Positions 1-10,930 of a stretch of 64,000 nt of DNA are shown piece after piece. This stretch comes from Apostichopus japonicus (taxonomy: Eukaryota > Echinodermata > Holothuroidea > Aspidochirotida > Stichopodidae). A program made the translations under genes and the position numbers. Under the pieces are notes generated by a model. The model saw only the letters and a list, made by a program, of their open reading frames with translations. It did not search any database and was not told where the DNA came from. Position 1 is the stretch's first letter. The number at the start of each line of letters is the position of its first letter. The stretch covers positions 19,802,303 through 19,866,302 of the forward strand of contig NC_092581.1 in assembly GCF_037975245.1 (NCBI RefSeq), written 5' to 3'.

Positions 1-582
1 AACCTATAGGCATTGTACGACTCCTGTCCCACATGTCCCACCCCCAGCTTTTTAATTTTTTTTATAAATTTGCAAAACAGCCAGTGAGGGATTCAACAGT
101 AGACTTTCTTTGTATTTGTGGAAATCTTGAAATTTACATATGAGTGTAGCAGATATTGCATGGTACCTAAGACTATAGACTAGGCCTGTTCTTTCTTAAT
201 TTTGAAGTAAGTTAGATCTTTGTGATGCAACAATAACACGTCATGCAATATTTTGCATTACTTAATGACATATGAGAAAGGTAAAATATGTTAGTAAGGC
301 TTTAAGGACCGAGGCTAATTTATTTATGGAGAAAGCTATTTACCCTATCATTGGGGTAAATAAGGATGGCACTCTTGCTTATTCAACCAACTGTAGGTTA
401 ACTAAGCAATGCACAAGTGCTTATTTACCCGACCATCAGTCACATAAGCTCAGTCCTTAATTAAGAGATATTTGGATGCCTATTTAACTGATTGTTGAGT
501 ACCATATTGGCTATTACATCAGTGCTCAAGTTTGCAAGCTTTCTGATAACAGGAAAGGCTCAGTACTGACAGTAGTATTACT

Positions 583-1562
583 ATTCATCATCATCATCAT
601 CAACTTCGATGCTGTTGGCCAAAGGCCATTTCATCGCTCCACAGAAAATTAAACTCCACAAATTAAACTCCAGAAGTTACTGTTGAAAACCAAACACTAA
701 AGGTTTATCCTTCCAGAATGAATCAAGCCTCAGTTTAAAACAGTTCAAAGAGGGAGAATTAACAACATGTTCTGGCAAAGAATTCCAATAACTAATAGAT
801 CTCTGCGTAAAATTCTTTTGACGAAGCGAAGTGTTCACTCTAGGTTTAACTAACTTGTAGGAGTGACCCCTCGTAACTGATCCATGTGATCTTATAAACA
901 GGTCATGGGTAGAAATTATCAATCCATTCAGATACTTATATACAAACACCATATCACCTCTCAAACGTCTATGTGACAAGGAAACAAGGTTCAGTTCTTG
1001 GAGTCTCTGTTCATAGGGCAGACTACATAATCCTGGCACTAATTTAGTTGCTCTGCATTGCACAGATTCTATAGCCTCTGTTTCCCGACGATAAATAGGT
1101 GACCAAGCTGGCTGACCATACTCCAAAACTGGTCTCACTAAGGCCTTATAAAGAAGCAACACGGTGTCTCTATCTAAATACCTAAAGGTTCGTCTGATTA
1201 TTCCTAGAATGCTGTTGGCTTTGGAAACAATTGACGCAACTTGCTCCCTAAAATTAAGGCCATTGTCAACAACCACACAAAGGTCCCGCTCTGAATTCAC
1301 GACTTCTAAACTTTGGCTACCTCCATCATACTTTGGCATAGTGTAATGATATTCCAGATAAGAACAACCAACTCGAAGAACATGACATTTATCCAGGTGA
1401 AAGTGAAGTTGCCAAGTCACCGACCAGTTGTACATATTATCAATGTTATTTTGCAGAACATCACAGTCCCTTAACGAGTGCACAGCTTTATATAGTTTGG
1501 TATCATCCGCAAAAATTTTCACACTACACCCAGCAACGCTAGATGGCAGATCATTAATATAC
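583..1562 (-). mobile_element. 5'-truncated CR1/L2-like non-LTR retrotransposon (RT C-terminal part)
   Basis: The minus strand is open from about 1560 down to 677 and encodes the C-terminal part of a non-LTR reverse transcriptase. It begins just upstream of the catalytic FADD motif and continues through the thumb region: KANSILGIIRR, LYKALVRPVLEYG and an S-Y-W-N-S-L-P motif near the end, an order typical of CR1/L2/Jockey-type elements. The endonuclease and the RT fingers are missing, so the copy is 5' truncated, as is usual after incomplete reverse transcription. The 3' side runs into a short (ATG)n tail at 583-603 (read on the minus strand). The frame over the retained 281+ residues has no stop, so the insertion is fairly young, but it cannot be autonomous. 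Exact clade is uncertain. Confidence 0.85.
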
Positions 1563-1769
1563 TATTACATGGACACTTCGAAGTTCGGACACCTAAGCCT
1601 TAAAACACCCCAAAATTATATCTTCTGGTATAAATCACCTGAAAATATACTTGATATGGTGGGAGAAGTGTGTTATATTACGATACACGGCCAAACTTTC
1701 TTTCCTGCAAACTGTTTTCACGTTGTATTCCAAGAAGATTCTTTGTGATTGTGGAACTGGTATTTCTTG

Positions 1770-2357
1770 GGTGTTACTAAAACGAATGACAATTGCGTTA
1801 CACATAACGAATGACAATATGTTGTACACACTAAAAAAGTGCGTTGACTAAAACGAATGACAGCACAGACATTTGCTTCAACCGGATATCACAGTTCAGA
1901 CTTCGTGGGTATCTAGATCTAGTAAAGTACGGACAAGATAAAAACGCACCTTATAGTAAGCGAAATTGTAAGTCTGATTTTAAAAAGTAAATTTAACGTC
2001 ATTTTTCCGATATTAATTGTTAGAAACTAACAATACTATAATCCTGAAATGGCTTCAGTTATCTTTCTATATAAATCTACAGGGGTAAAAAGCCCAGCAC
2101 TCAAGCGCATTCTCACACAAAAACTTTCCCTGTGGTTTCTATCAGTAAATTACACCAAAACCCTGCAACCACGTTATATGCGATTTTCCTCAAATCATTT
2201 TTGCGCAGAAAACCAATAACCGCATTTACTCCACTCCGTTAATCATTCTATCTCTTCTCAATACTGTCATTCGTTGTCATTCGCCTTCATTCGCTGTCAT
2301 TCGCAAATGATAATTAACCCTGTACAAAGTCAATTGTCATTCGTTTTAGTTTGTTCC
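1770..2357. mobile_element. MITE copy 1 (CGAATGACA family), 588 bp, 9 bp target duplication
   Basis: The ends are inverted repeats: the left begins GGTGTTACTAAAACGAATGA and the right, reverse-complemented, begins GGAACAAACTAAAACGAATG. The element is flanked by TATTTCTTG (1761-1769) and TATTTCTTT (2358-2366), a 9 bp target duplication with one mismatch. Both subterminal zones carry repeated copies of ACGAATGACA or its complement. No coding capacity is visible, so it is non-autonomous. A 9 bp duplication fits MuDR/Mutator-like transposition, but no transposase is present to prove it. A second copy lies at 4216-4818. Confidence 0.85.
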
Positions 2358-2372
2358 TATTTCTTTGCTAGA

Positions 2373-2653
2373 GTATTGCAAAGTTCGGACACCCGGTTCC
2401 ACAGTGTGGCGCTGGTGACAAAATTGGTGGCGCAGTTGCTCTTCAGTAATTATAACAGACTTCACAGATCTCCGTCATTTTATTGACAAATATGTAAGTA
2501 CTTACTTGCACATGCACGGGTCATTTTGGAGAGAAACTATCTGTAGCTTCGTAGTTTTTCGTGAAATTGGCTGTTGCTGTAGGTTGTCATGGTGAAATCG
2601 TGTATTTCTTAGGGGTGTCCGAACTTCGCAGTGTTCCGAACTTCGCAATACTG
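2373..2653. repeat. Short inverted-repeat element, possible second MITE family
   Basis: The left arm at 2373-2394 (GTATTGCAAAGTTCGGACAC) is matched by an inverted arm at 2613-2652. The right arm carries two copies of the CGAACTTCGCA unit, one of which reads GGTGTCCGAACTTCG. The arms are about 220 bp apart and abut TA dinucleotides. A related motif, AAGTTCGGACACC, occurs alone at 1581-1593. No open reading frame. The boundaries and the superfamily are not secure. Confidence 0.45.
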
Positions 2654-2926
2654 ACTATACTAGTACTAGTACCAGTAGACTATTAGTATTACTACTAGGC
2701 TATGCCTATTGGTTGTCAATGATAAACAAAAATGAGGCAAAATGTATGTGACATTCCAATTAAACAATTGATTTTTTGCTATCATGATCGCAATGTTGAT
2801 ATTTTGAAGGTGAGGAAAGGTATCTAGGTGGTGAACTTGTACTGTGCTGTTGCCATCCCATTTCCTGCTGAGGGCCTAGCCTTCTCCCATAGCTGAACCA
2901 CTACTGTACACTCTATAGGCCCTAGC

Positions 2927-3175
2927 CTACAGTAACTCACTGTCTTGCAAATCGCCACCTCCTTCTTTCAGAGATTTTCTAAACTCCCTTCCATCCTGTG
3001 CTTTCTGCACTTTTGGTGGATTTTGATCTGGTTCATCCGAGACACTCTGATTTGCTTGATCTTCAGGTGCATCGTGACTTCTCTTTCTTGATTTGCGATG
3101 ACTGTCTTCCCTCATGTTGTCGACGGGGGCTGCCATTTTGCTTTTGAAGACAGGTGAATCTGTATATTGCGACAT
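2927..3175 (-). CDS. Candidate first coding exon of an unrecognised nuclear protein
   Basis: An 82-codon frame starts at an ATG and has a protein-like composition: hydrophilic, rich in charged residues and Q/D/E, with a basic run RKSRKRSH resembling a nuclear localisation signal. A second Met (MAAPVDN) is a common start context. The printed frame stops after DSELL, but the strong donor GTGAGT lies inside that end (AAGACA then GTGAGT on the minus strand), so the frame probably continues by splicing to an exon at lower coordinates. No partner exon was recognised between 1 and 2900, where repeats dominate. It could be a genuine 5' exon of a gene leaving the window or a chance frame. No function is assigned. 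Confidence 0.3.
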   Translation of the reverse strand: MSQYTDSPVFKSKMAAPVDNMREDSHRKSRKRSHDAPEDQANQSVSDEPDQNPPKVQKAQDGREFRKSLKEGGGDLQDSELL

Positions 3176-3883
3176 AGTATAAACAATGTTATGAATACTA
3201 AAAACAGGAGGTAAGCCGACGTACTATATTGCGTCTACTTCTATAAATTTTCCAATCGCAGTACGGCTAACGGGCTGATTGAAAGGTAAGTTCAATTTGT
3301 CGAGGTACCGTTTGATCATTGCAGAAAATGAACTGAATCCACATTAGTCATACTGCATCTATCCACACCTTTGTTTCGCATAATTTTGGAGACGTTTGAA
3401 GTCACATTGAAAGCAATCACGAAGAAAGGTAGGCCAATATTTTGTATAGACCCAAATGGTTACTGCCGAGATATGGGCCTTTGTATCATCACGCACACAC
3501 TGTTTAGGAGAAGTTGTATCAGGCCATTGAGTTCCCTTAGTGATTACAGTACACATTGGATTGTAATATTATAATATTACAGGCCGAAATTAATGGATCC
3601 CTTAGTACTTTAATACATATGCTAGCTTTTTTCTATACAATATACGTTGCCTATGCCTAGTTTGACTAGGCCTAGTGAAAGGAATTTTTTTTTAAAATTT
3701 TGTGGCAGTCTATTGGGTACATGAAAAAACTACATAATTTTTTCATTGCTCCAGAAGTGAATTTTTAAACCTCGTGCCAACTTAATCTTATATATTTTGA
3801 ACAGTGGAGAACGACTGTGACATTACCGGGGGACTTCGTTTTGTGGGCTGCAGGGACGCTATCATTATACTGTAGCAAGGAAG

Positions 3884-4860
3884 ATTAAAGGCTTTGAAGC
3901 CTCGCCCCCAAACCGCGTGCAGCACTCTGAAAAAGTTAACTTTCCATTGCTTGCAAGTGAAGTTTTCTGCTTGTCGCTACAAAATGCAGACAGTAATGAA
4001 ACGTGATACCTTGTTATCTTTAGCTGGACCTGAGATGTCCATCGCTGTATCGTTTGTGCACTCTGCTGTGGGTATTGACTGCAGCTGTATGTACTGACTG
4101 TACACTAACTAATTACCGAAGGTAGCAAGCTGTGTGCATATTTTCTGGGATCGATGGTGGTGTCTAACAATTATGTTACACCTCATTTGAAACTAGGTCA
4201 GATTACCGGCATTGGGGTGTTACTAAAACGAATGACAATTGCGTTACACATAACGAATGACAATATGTTTTACACACTAAAAAATTGCGTTGACTAAAAC
4301 GAATGACAGTAATGACAGCACAGACATTTGCTTCAACATCACAGTTCAGACTTCGTGGGTATCTAGATCTAGTAATGTACGGACAAGATAAAAACGCACC
4401 TTATCATAGTAAGCGAAATTGTAAGTTTGATTTTAAAAAGTAAATTTAACGTCATTTCGATATTAATTGTTAGAGACTAACAATACTATAATCTTGAAAC
4501 GGCTTTAGTTATCTTTCCATATAAATCTACAGAGGCAAAAGCACAGCACTCAAGCGCATTCTCACACAAAAACTTTCCCTGTGGTTTCTATCCGTAAATT
4601 ACACCAAAACCCTGCAACCACGTAACATGCGATTTTCCTCAAATCATTTTTCAAACCAATAACCGCATTTACTCCACTCCGTTAATCATTCTATCTCTTC
4701 TCAACACTGTCCTTCGTTGTCATTCGTTGTCATTCGCTGTCATTCGCTGTCATTCGCAAATGATAATTAACCCTGTACAAAGTCAATTGTCATTCGGTCA
4801 TTCGTTTTAGTTTGTCCCCGGCATTGGACGTTTCTTTTTGCGCGAGTCTTCACACCCTTT
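3884..4860 (+). repeat. Dispersed repeat copy 1, split by an inserted MITE
   Basis: Excluding the MITE at 4216-4818 and one 9 bp duplication, about 365 bp here match the reverse complement of 21059-21390 at moderately high identity. Shared stretches include ACTTTCCATTGCTTGCA, TGTCGCTACAAAATGCAGAC, GAGATGTCCATCGCTG and CTTCACACCCTTTAA. The second copy lacks the MITE and serves as a paralogous empty site. No coding capacity seen; the repeat class is unknown. Confidence 0.75.
4216..4818. mobile_element. MITE copy 2 (CGAATGACA family), 603 bp, 9 bp target duplication
   Basis: It is nearly identical over its length to the element at 1770-2357 and has the same orientation. It starts GGTGTTACTAAAACGAATGA and ends in CGTTTTAGTTTGTCCC. 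The perfect 9 bp duplication CGGCATTGG lies at 4207-4215 and 4819-4827. Its right subterminal zone has extra GTCATTCG units, which account for most of the length difference. It sits inside the dispersed repeat at 3884-4860. No coding capacity. Confidence 0.9.
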
Positions 4861-7140
4861 AAAATTTCTGAAAGTAAAATAGTGATTTAGATGGAAACTT
4901 CCGGTGAAGTTGCAAGTTAGCTATATTTTGGAGGGTTAAAACATTCCAGAATTCCATAACTAATTCTTCTTCATAATATATGTTGTTCAGATATTTGTTA
5001 TTTGAGAGATTTTTTTAATTACAGCGGTACGCAAAGTCTGTACACATTCCTGTGTGTTGTATCAAGGCCAAGCTTAGAGTGAGATCTGACCGAGTCTGAC
5101 CAATGTGCCAAACTGACGTCACGTAGCAACGTTATACTCATGTGTTAGATTTGTTCAAGGCGCTCAAGTGTGTACGTACGTGACAAAGCACGGATAGTGA
5201 CAGATGCTCGCAGTCTCCATGAATAAGAACACCTTCATGGTTTACGTTACTTGAGCTAGAACTTTCCATGACAACAAGGTTTACCTCATTAAGGGGCGTC
5301 CAGAACTTTAAATTACTGCATATGGATTTCTACAAGTGGCATTCCATCAAACTTTGTTTTCTGTGGAATTTCATTCATAATTTTGATTAGTTGCTGGGAT
5401 ATATTTTTCTTGCATAAAAAAGTAATTAAATTTTTGGATTGGATCACGAACCCCTGTGTAAGGCTACAAATATGGCACCATTTTGCATGTAGACACCCTC
5501 CAAATTCATAAATTCTTTTTTTCAAAGGGAAGGGGAGAACACCCTCCCCTTTAATAGACCCCTCCCACAGGACGTTCAGAAGTGTCCTCCTGTCAGACAA
5601 ACAAAATATGGTAACCCTACTCAAGATACACTGACATTCACAAACTTCTCCTGGGTAAGGGACTTAGGGTAGATAATTGTATATATGTAGATCATATTCC
5701 AAGAGTTTCTGTTAGTCTAGTTACAGGCCTTTTGAGGATAAATCACGCATTAAAAGCATGAGATGAGCAGATGAATGAACAAAATATATATTTATTTCCA
5801 TTGTGTTATTGTTATTTTGTTTGTTTCTAAACTTTAATGTAATTTTTTAATTCCCTTTTCTCTATTTCTTTGTGCGATTCTTGGGATCGCGCTTGCTCGC
5901 CTCTAAAGACAAGGCCTGATAGAGCTGAGAGGTGGGGTGGGGGTGTCCAGATGACTCCTTCTGGACTGTCAGAAGGGTCATCCTCACTAGCTCTAGTGCT
6001 AAACTATGAGTCACAATAATTGTAACTTAGTCATGCCTCATGTGGATCCATTAGGCAAGGTGCATTTCCCTTGTAGAGTTCCAGTGAGCAAAGTTTGTAG
6101 AAAAGTTGGGAATGCATTAATTCATCGTATACCTCAGTAGGGGGAAACTTGACAATGTGGCATATATGTGAAAACAATTTGCAACCCTCAATCACTGTAC
6201 TGTAAAAACTTGAAGACATAATTGATGATGGAGCATTAATACATGATGAACCAGTTTGGTGTACATGTTTCCATGATGGTTGTAATCAGAACTTTGACAA
6301 GTTACTTGGGTAATTTAACAATTATTGTGTTCACTGTTCTATGAGGACCATTTACTAGGGTGAAAACCAAATCTTTTGTATGAGAAAAATAGATCATAAA
6401 GTAGTGGAAAAGATATATAACATAATATAATATAAGTTGTTTAAGAGTAAGTTGACCTGACGTTTCGATCCTAGCAGGATCTTCTTCAAAGGCTAAATGA
6501 TAGTAACAGAAGGGACAAAAACACTCACAGAATACAGACAGGTTAATGAGCACGGTGAACACAAAGAGAAAGATGTAAGGGGATTAATAGACAAGGGATG
6601 GAGAGAAGAAAGAAAGAAACCAACAGGGGAAGAGTGGGGGTAAGAGGTAAACAGTGGAGGGACAAGAGAGGATTATTAAGGGAAGGGGGTAGGGAATAAA
6701 CTGGAGAAGGACAAAAGACAGAAAGGTGTGGAGTAAAAAGGGTGGAAGAGAGCTATGAGAAGAGGAGTGATAGGTGGGACAGGACAAGGGGATGGAGGGG
6801 GGGGGGGAATATACCTTAGACTCAGACCTACTGTACTGTATGCATAGTTTGTATTGATGTGTGTTCAGTCCAAATGAAATCTTTTTGCAGAATTGCTTTG
6901 TTATTAAATGGAGTGAAAGAGATATAACAACATGAGCTGATGGAATTCATCTGCACCTGTAAGTGAAAGTTGATGAAGAAAAACCTTTTATGGGGTTTCC
7001 ATGACTTAAGATGTTGAGTACTATACCTTATTTATTATCAGAGTTTGGATATCTGCAGTGTTCTTAATTACAATGTAAAAGTTGTCATAATTTATCATTT
7101 TCTTATCTATTTCTATCACAGATTCTTCTCAATTTTGCAG
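4861..7140. other. Intergenic region upstream of MANEA
   Basis: No convincing coding exon was found. The stretch holds a hammerhead-like 40-mer at 6454-6493 (listed separately) and a strand-asymmetric GA/GGA-rich tract at about 6560-6810 ending in a G run. A splice-acceptor-like TTTTGCAG ends at 7140. The acceptor suggests that MANEA has at least one upstream non-coding exon here, but I could not identify it. Confidence 0.5.
6454..6493 (-). ncRNA. Hammerhead-ribozyme-like 40-mer, copy 1 (degenerate)
   Basis: Read on the minus strand it is TTGAAGA, a stem GATCC/GGATC with loop TGCTA, then GAAAC and GTC. This is the order CUGANGA, stem II, GAAA, NUH of hammerhead ribozymes. The first core base is T instead of C and there is one extra A before the stem, so activity is doubtful. 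It is closely related to 56126-56165 and more distantly to 14414-14450. Hammerheads of this minimal kind are known in Penelope-like retroelements, but no such reverse transcriptase is present here. Confidence 0.35.
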
Positions 7141-7168
7141 GGCTGTGTTTTAATTATATGATGAGACA

Positions 7169-10081
7169 ATGATTCCTAGAAGATGGAGGTCACTTCGTTG
7201 CGTCGCTGGATTTGTGGTCATTTTATTTGTTTTAGGATGCATGGTGGCTATAGCAAACATAACCCAAGTAGTCGACTTTGAAGGTCGGTTGTCAGTGTTT
7301 GAACCCTTCGAGGGAAAGGAGCCAAAGCCTGCTCTAAAGAGGAAAGGGAAATTCCTTGACGATGCCTTTGTACTCAGAACTGAAATACCAAACGTTAGAG
7401 AACCAGAAAAGGTTGATATTGAAATACCAAACGTTAGAGAACCAGAAAAGGTTGATATTGAAAGCAAGGTAACAAATATGATCATACCGCAACAAGAAAA
7501 GGAAGTGAAAATAGTCCGCGAGAACCTTAAAAATGTCACAAATCACAAACTAGGTTTACAGAGAAAAGGAGGCAAAAAGCCTAAAGCGAAAAAAGTTGTC
7601 AAGTTATCTTATCTGAACGAAGATTTATTGAAAGACACACGGGAGTGGCATGAAATCCCCCCAAATTATAATTTACACGCTTTCTATTACCCTTGGTATG
7701 GTAACCCGGACAACGACAAATTGTACCTGCATTGGAACCACGAGTACCTCCCTCACTGGAACAAGAAAATGGCCAGGAAATGGCCGACTGGCGTTCACCA
7801 ACCGCCAGATGACGTCGGATCAAACTTTTACCCTCAGTTGGGATGTTACAGTTCCAGTGATGATGTCATCATTACAGAGCACATGAAACAACTGCGATTT
7901 GCTAGTATCGGTAAGTAGCAGTGAAAGAAAATGTCAAAATTGCATAACTTCACTGAGTGTCTAGCATGTTGAACTTATGTAGATCCTGTCTGTACGACTT
8001 CCCTTGAAATTGCTAAAAGTTTCTAGAAATACTTCCGTGAAGGTTCGACTAATCCTTTAAATGTAATAACTGCCAGGAGGGTCAAAGTAATCATATTGGG
8101 AGAAAAATTCTATTGTTGGCTTGTTATCTAGCATTCTAGTAAACAGAGTTTTGGATAAAAACTGGAAAAATATTTCATGCATTTATGATATGAAAAGAAG
8201 ATGGTCAGTTTGGGCTAGAAAGGGAATGTCACCATCTGAACTATCTGCCCGTTCGTTGGTAGTGATCCCCACTCAGCCATTTCAGAAGCCACAGTTCCTT
8301 GTATATAAACCTTGTAATCACACCTGTTATAAATACTACCTGGCCACTTTCTGTGTACCTATATATGTTTGTTTTTGCTTTATTCAGAGCTGCTGTGGTT
8401 AGTGGCATTGCACCCTCCTGGTTATCTTGTATACATATCTCTATAGCACTGACTTTCTCCATTTTGTCAGAACCATCATTATTCTTAATGTTTACATCTG
8501 TGTACCTATATATGTTTGTCACATGTTATTCAGAGCTGCTGTGGATAGTGATGTTGCACCCTCCTGGTTATCTCTATAACACTGACTCTCTCTGTTTTGT
8601 GAGAACCATCATGGTTCTTATTGGTTACATCAACTCTTTATTCTTCTCTCAGGTGTTTTAGTCCTTTCTTGGTATCCTCCAGGGCAGGCAGATGAGCAGG
8701 GCAAACCATCGGACAAACTAGTCAGGAAGATAATGGATATTGCTCATGACCACCAAATCAGGGTAAATTATTATGACCAAACTTTTGCTGCAAGGGAATG
8801 ATGCTAATGTGCAAGTTTGCTATGAGAATGGTATGGTAACTAGTGGAAAGGCCAGTTTATCCTGTGAACTTGAAATTTGCTCTCTTGTGGGTAGTACTTG
8901 ATACATTCATACTGTGGTTGATGTATGTAACTTTAAGCTACTCTATTATTAATTAATAGAACAAAGAGGACTGCCCATCATTCCTTTCCCAACCCACCCA
9001 TCGTCCTCCCCTCTCCTTAACCAGTATGCCCAGTTTAAGGTTTTAGGCTCAGTATGGTGTGTTAAAAATGTCCTATCTTTGTATCAAAATTTTGCATTTG
9101 ACAAAAAAAAGAAACCCCACTTCTATCACTCTCTTATTACTTCTGTGGACAGCTGATGTATCTAATTTAAAACGAAATCAGAAGCAGTAAATTGAATCCA
9201 GGAGTAAGGAGCTATACATATGCATGTGTCTTGGAATTGACTTTCATTTCTTTACCCTGCACTCTACAAAATACCTGGCAGCATTTCCTCCATCTTGTAA
9301 TACCAAAATATACAGCTACCCCTGACGTTTTCTTCTCTAAATGCTTTTGTTAATCTTCCTGTTCACTTTTCCTTTATCCCAGGTGGCTTTTCACAGTGAA
9401 CCGTATGATGGCAGGAATGAGATGAAGTTTTCCGATGATGTACGATATATTATCGATACCTACGGCAACCATCCGGCCCTCTACAGACAACCCACCAAAG
9501 ACAAGAGGCTACTTCCACTCTTCTACCTCTACGACTCCTATCTGGTAAATGCCACTCACTGGGCAAAGATATTTCGCAGAGGTTTCCCTACGTCTCTTCG
9601 AGGAACCAAGCACGACGGGATATTTCTAGGACTCTTCGTTGAGAACAAACATCGTTCGGATGTACTGCGGGCGGGTTTCGATGGGTTCTATACTTATTTT
9701 GCTTCCAGCGGATTCACGCACGGTTCGACCTGGACATCCTGGAAAACTCTACGTCAGTTCGCGGGTCAGAGTAATCTGTTATTTGCGCCGAGTGTCGGAC
9801 CGGGATACATGGACACGAGAGTACGACCGTGGAACGGCATCAACACGAAATGGAGGGAAAATGGTGACTATTACGACAGATCGTTCAGAGCGGCCCTGGC
9901 GACTAATCCATCGATCATATCGGTAACGTCGTACAACGAATGGCACGAAGGGACCCAAATAGAAAGCGCGATACCGTACAGTTATGGGAACTATTCATAC
10001 CAAGATTACAGTCCTAACCAGCCAGATTATTATCTCAAATTAACCAGGCAACTGGGTGAACATTTTGAACCTACCAGATGA
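7169..10081 (+). CDS. MANEA: Glycoprotein endo-alpha-1,2-mannosidase (GH99), complete, three exons
   Basis: Exons 7169-7910, 8653-8762 and 9383-10081 join in frame (phase 1 then phase 0; GTAAGT/AG and GTAAAT/AG junctions) to give 516 residues. MANEA is a Golgi type II membrane enzyme that cleaves glucosylated mannose from N-glycans, giving a bypass of ER glucosidases. Visible features: a short basic cytoplasmic N-terminus, a membrane anchor at about residues 11-30, a lysine-rich stem, then the GH99 barrel beginning at FYYPWYG (172-178). The segment SYNEWHEGTQIE holds the E-x-x-E catalytic pair, here E470 and E473. The chosen ATG gives the expected short N-terminus before the anchor. The stem is longer than in mammalian enzymes (about 460 residues in total there) and contains a perfect 13-residue tandem repeat encoded by 7382-7459. 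An acceptor at 7140 implies an upstream untranslated exon. The gene converges with RARS2. Confidence 0.95.
8350..8633. repeat. Imperfect tandem duplication in MANEA intron 1
   Basis: Two units of about 140-150 bp, starting at 8350 and 8499, share TGTGTACCTATATATGTTTG, TTCAGAGCTGCTGTGG and GCACCCTCCTGGTTATCT in the same order. The second unit runs up to the polypyrimidine tract of the exon 2 acceptor (exon begins 8653). No coding role is apparent. Confidence 0.8.
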
Positions 10082-10261
10082 GGTTTGTCGGCTCGAACGT
10101 AGCAGACGTTCCTCGGAGTAGTAAAGCATTCATGTAATGATCCCATTCCACCATGAGATCACTCTCAAGTGTGGCATGAATGCTAAAAGGAAACAAGTTT
10201 TTTTAAGATTTAATTCGTTGAAAACTATTCAAGAAACCTTGGAGGCTTTGTATGTATTTTA

Positions 10262-10510
10262 GATCCTCCTGCAAGCAGGAACTCGCAAAGAAGCCTCATT
10301 GGCTTATCAAAGCAGCAAGCTGACCGCCTCATTGGCTTATCAAAGCAGCAAGCTGACCAAAGTCATTCTCTTTAGAGTCATATTTTACGTCCATGATTAT
10401 GAATTGTCAATTGTCAACAACTCTGTAACTGGACGACATACATTAACTTTGGAGAGACTCGAACCTTATGATTGAAAGGCACCGGCATTAACCACTGAGC
10501 TAACACTCCT
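10262..10510 (-). mobile_element. tRNA-derived SINE, older copy
   Basis: Read on the minus strand it starts GGAGTGTTAGCTCAGTGGTT (A-box-like) and continues to a B box in AAGGTTCGAGTC. It then has a body ending in GAGTTCCTGCTTGCAGGAGG, close to the body of the SINE at 10676-10930. An internal 33 bp segment is perfectly tandem duplicated at 10293-10325 and 10326-10358. The tRNA-like head is diverged, so this copy is the older of the pair. Confidence 0.7.
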
Positions 10511-10675
10511 TAACTTTGACTCCTTAGCTTTGACTCCCCTCTCAGTCAGGTCTTGTGGTCTTGTGTGGAGTTGCATCGATTTTCAAAATCTTGTAAATTG
10601 TTTCATTTCTTATGACTTGACCAGCATATGATGATATAAAACTGCAGCTGTAATTACGTTGTAAATATGACTACA

Positions 10676-10930
10676 ATTATTGTATGTATGTATGTATATG
10701 TGATCTTCCCGCAAGCAGGAACTCGCGAAAGAAGCCATGGAGGCTTGTAGACTCGCAAGCTGACCGAAGCCAATCTCTCGGCACACATCCATTTAACGTC
10801 CATGTCGGGAAGTTGTTATTGAACAACACCCTTGCCAGACGACACACATTGCTGTCGGCGGGGAATCGAACCGGGGATCTCATGACTGTGAGACGCCGGC
10901 GTTAACCACTAGGCTATACACTCCGCCACA
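10676..10930 (-). mobile_element. tRNA-derived SINE, younger copy
   Basis: The minus strand has a tRNA-like head with A box TAGCCTAGTGGTTA and B box GGTTCGATTCCC, then a unique body ending GCGAGTTCCTGCTTGCGGGA, and a (CATA)n tail. This layout of Pol III promoter, body and simple-repeat tail defines a tRNA-derived SINE. It lies about 170 bp from a related copy in the same orientation, 3' of MANEA. The head does not fold into a plausible functional tRNA, so no tRNA gene is called. Confidence 0.8.

Noticed and set aside
7800-8000. Stop soon after exon 1 of MANEA suggesting a truncated protein
   Set aside because: A canonical GTAAGT donor at 7911 and in-frame exons 2 and 3 restore the full GH99 domain.
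10676-10930. Possible tRNA gene on the minus strand
   Set aside because: A and B boxes are present, but no acceptor or anticodon stems close, and the sequence continues into a SINE body with a simple-repeat tail.
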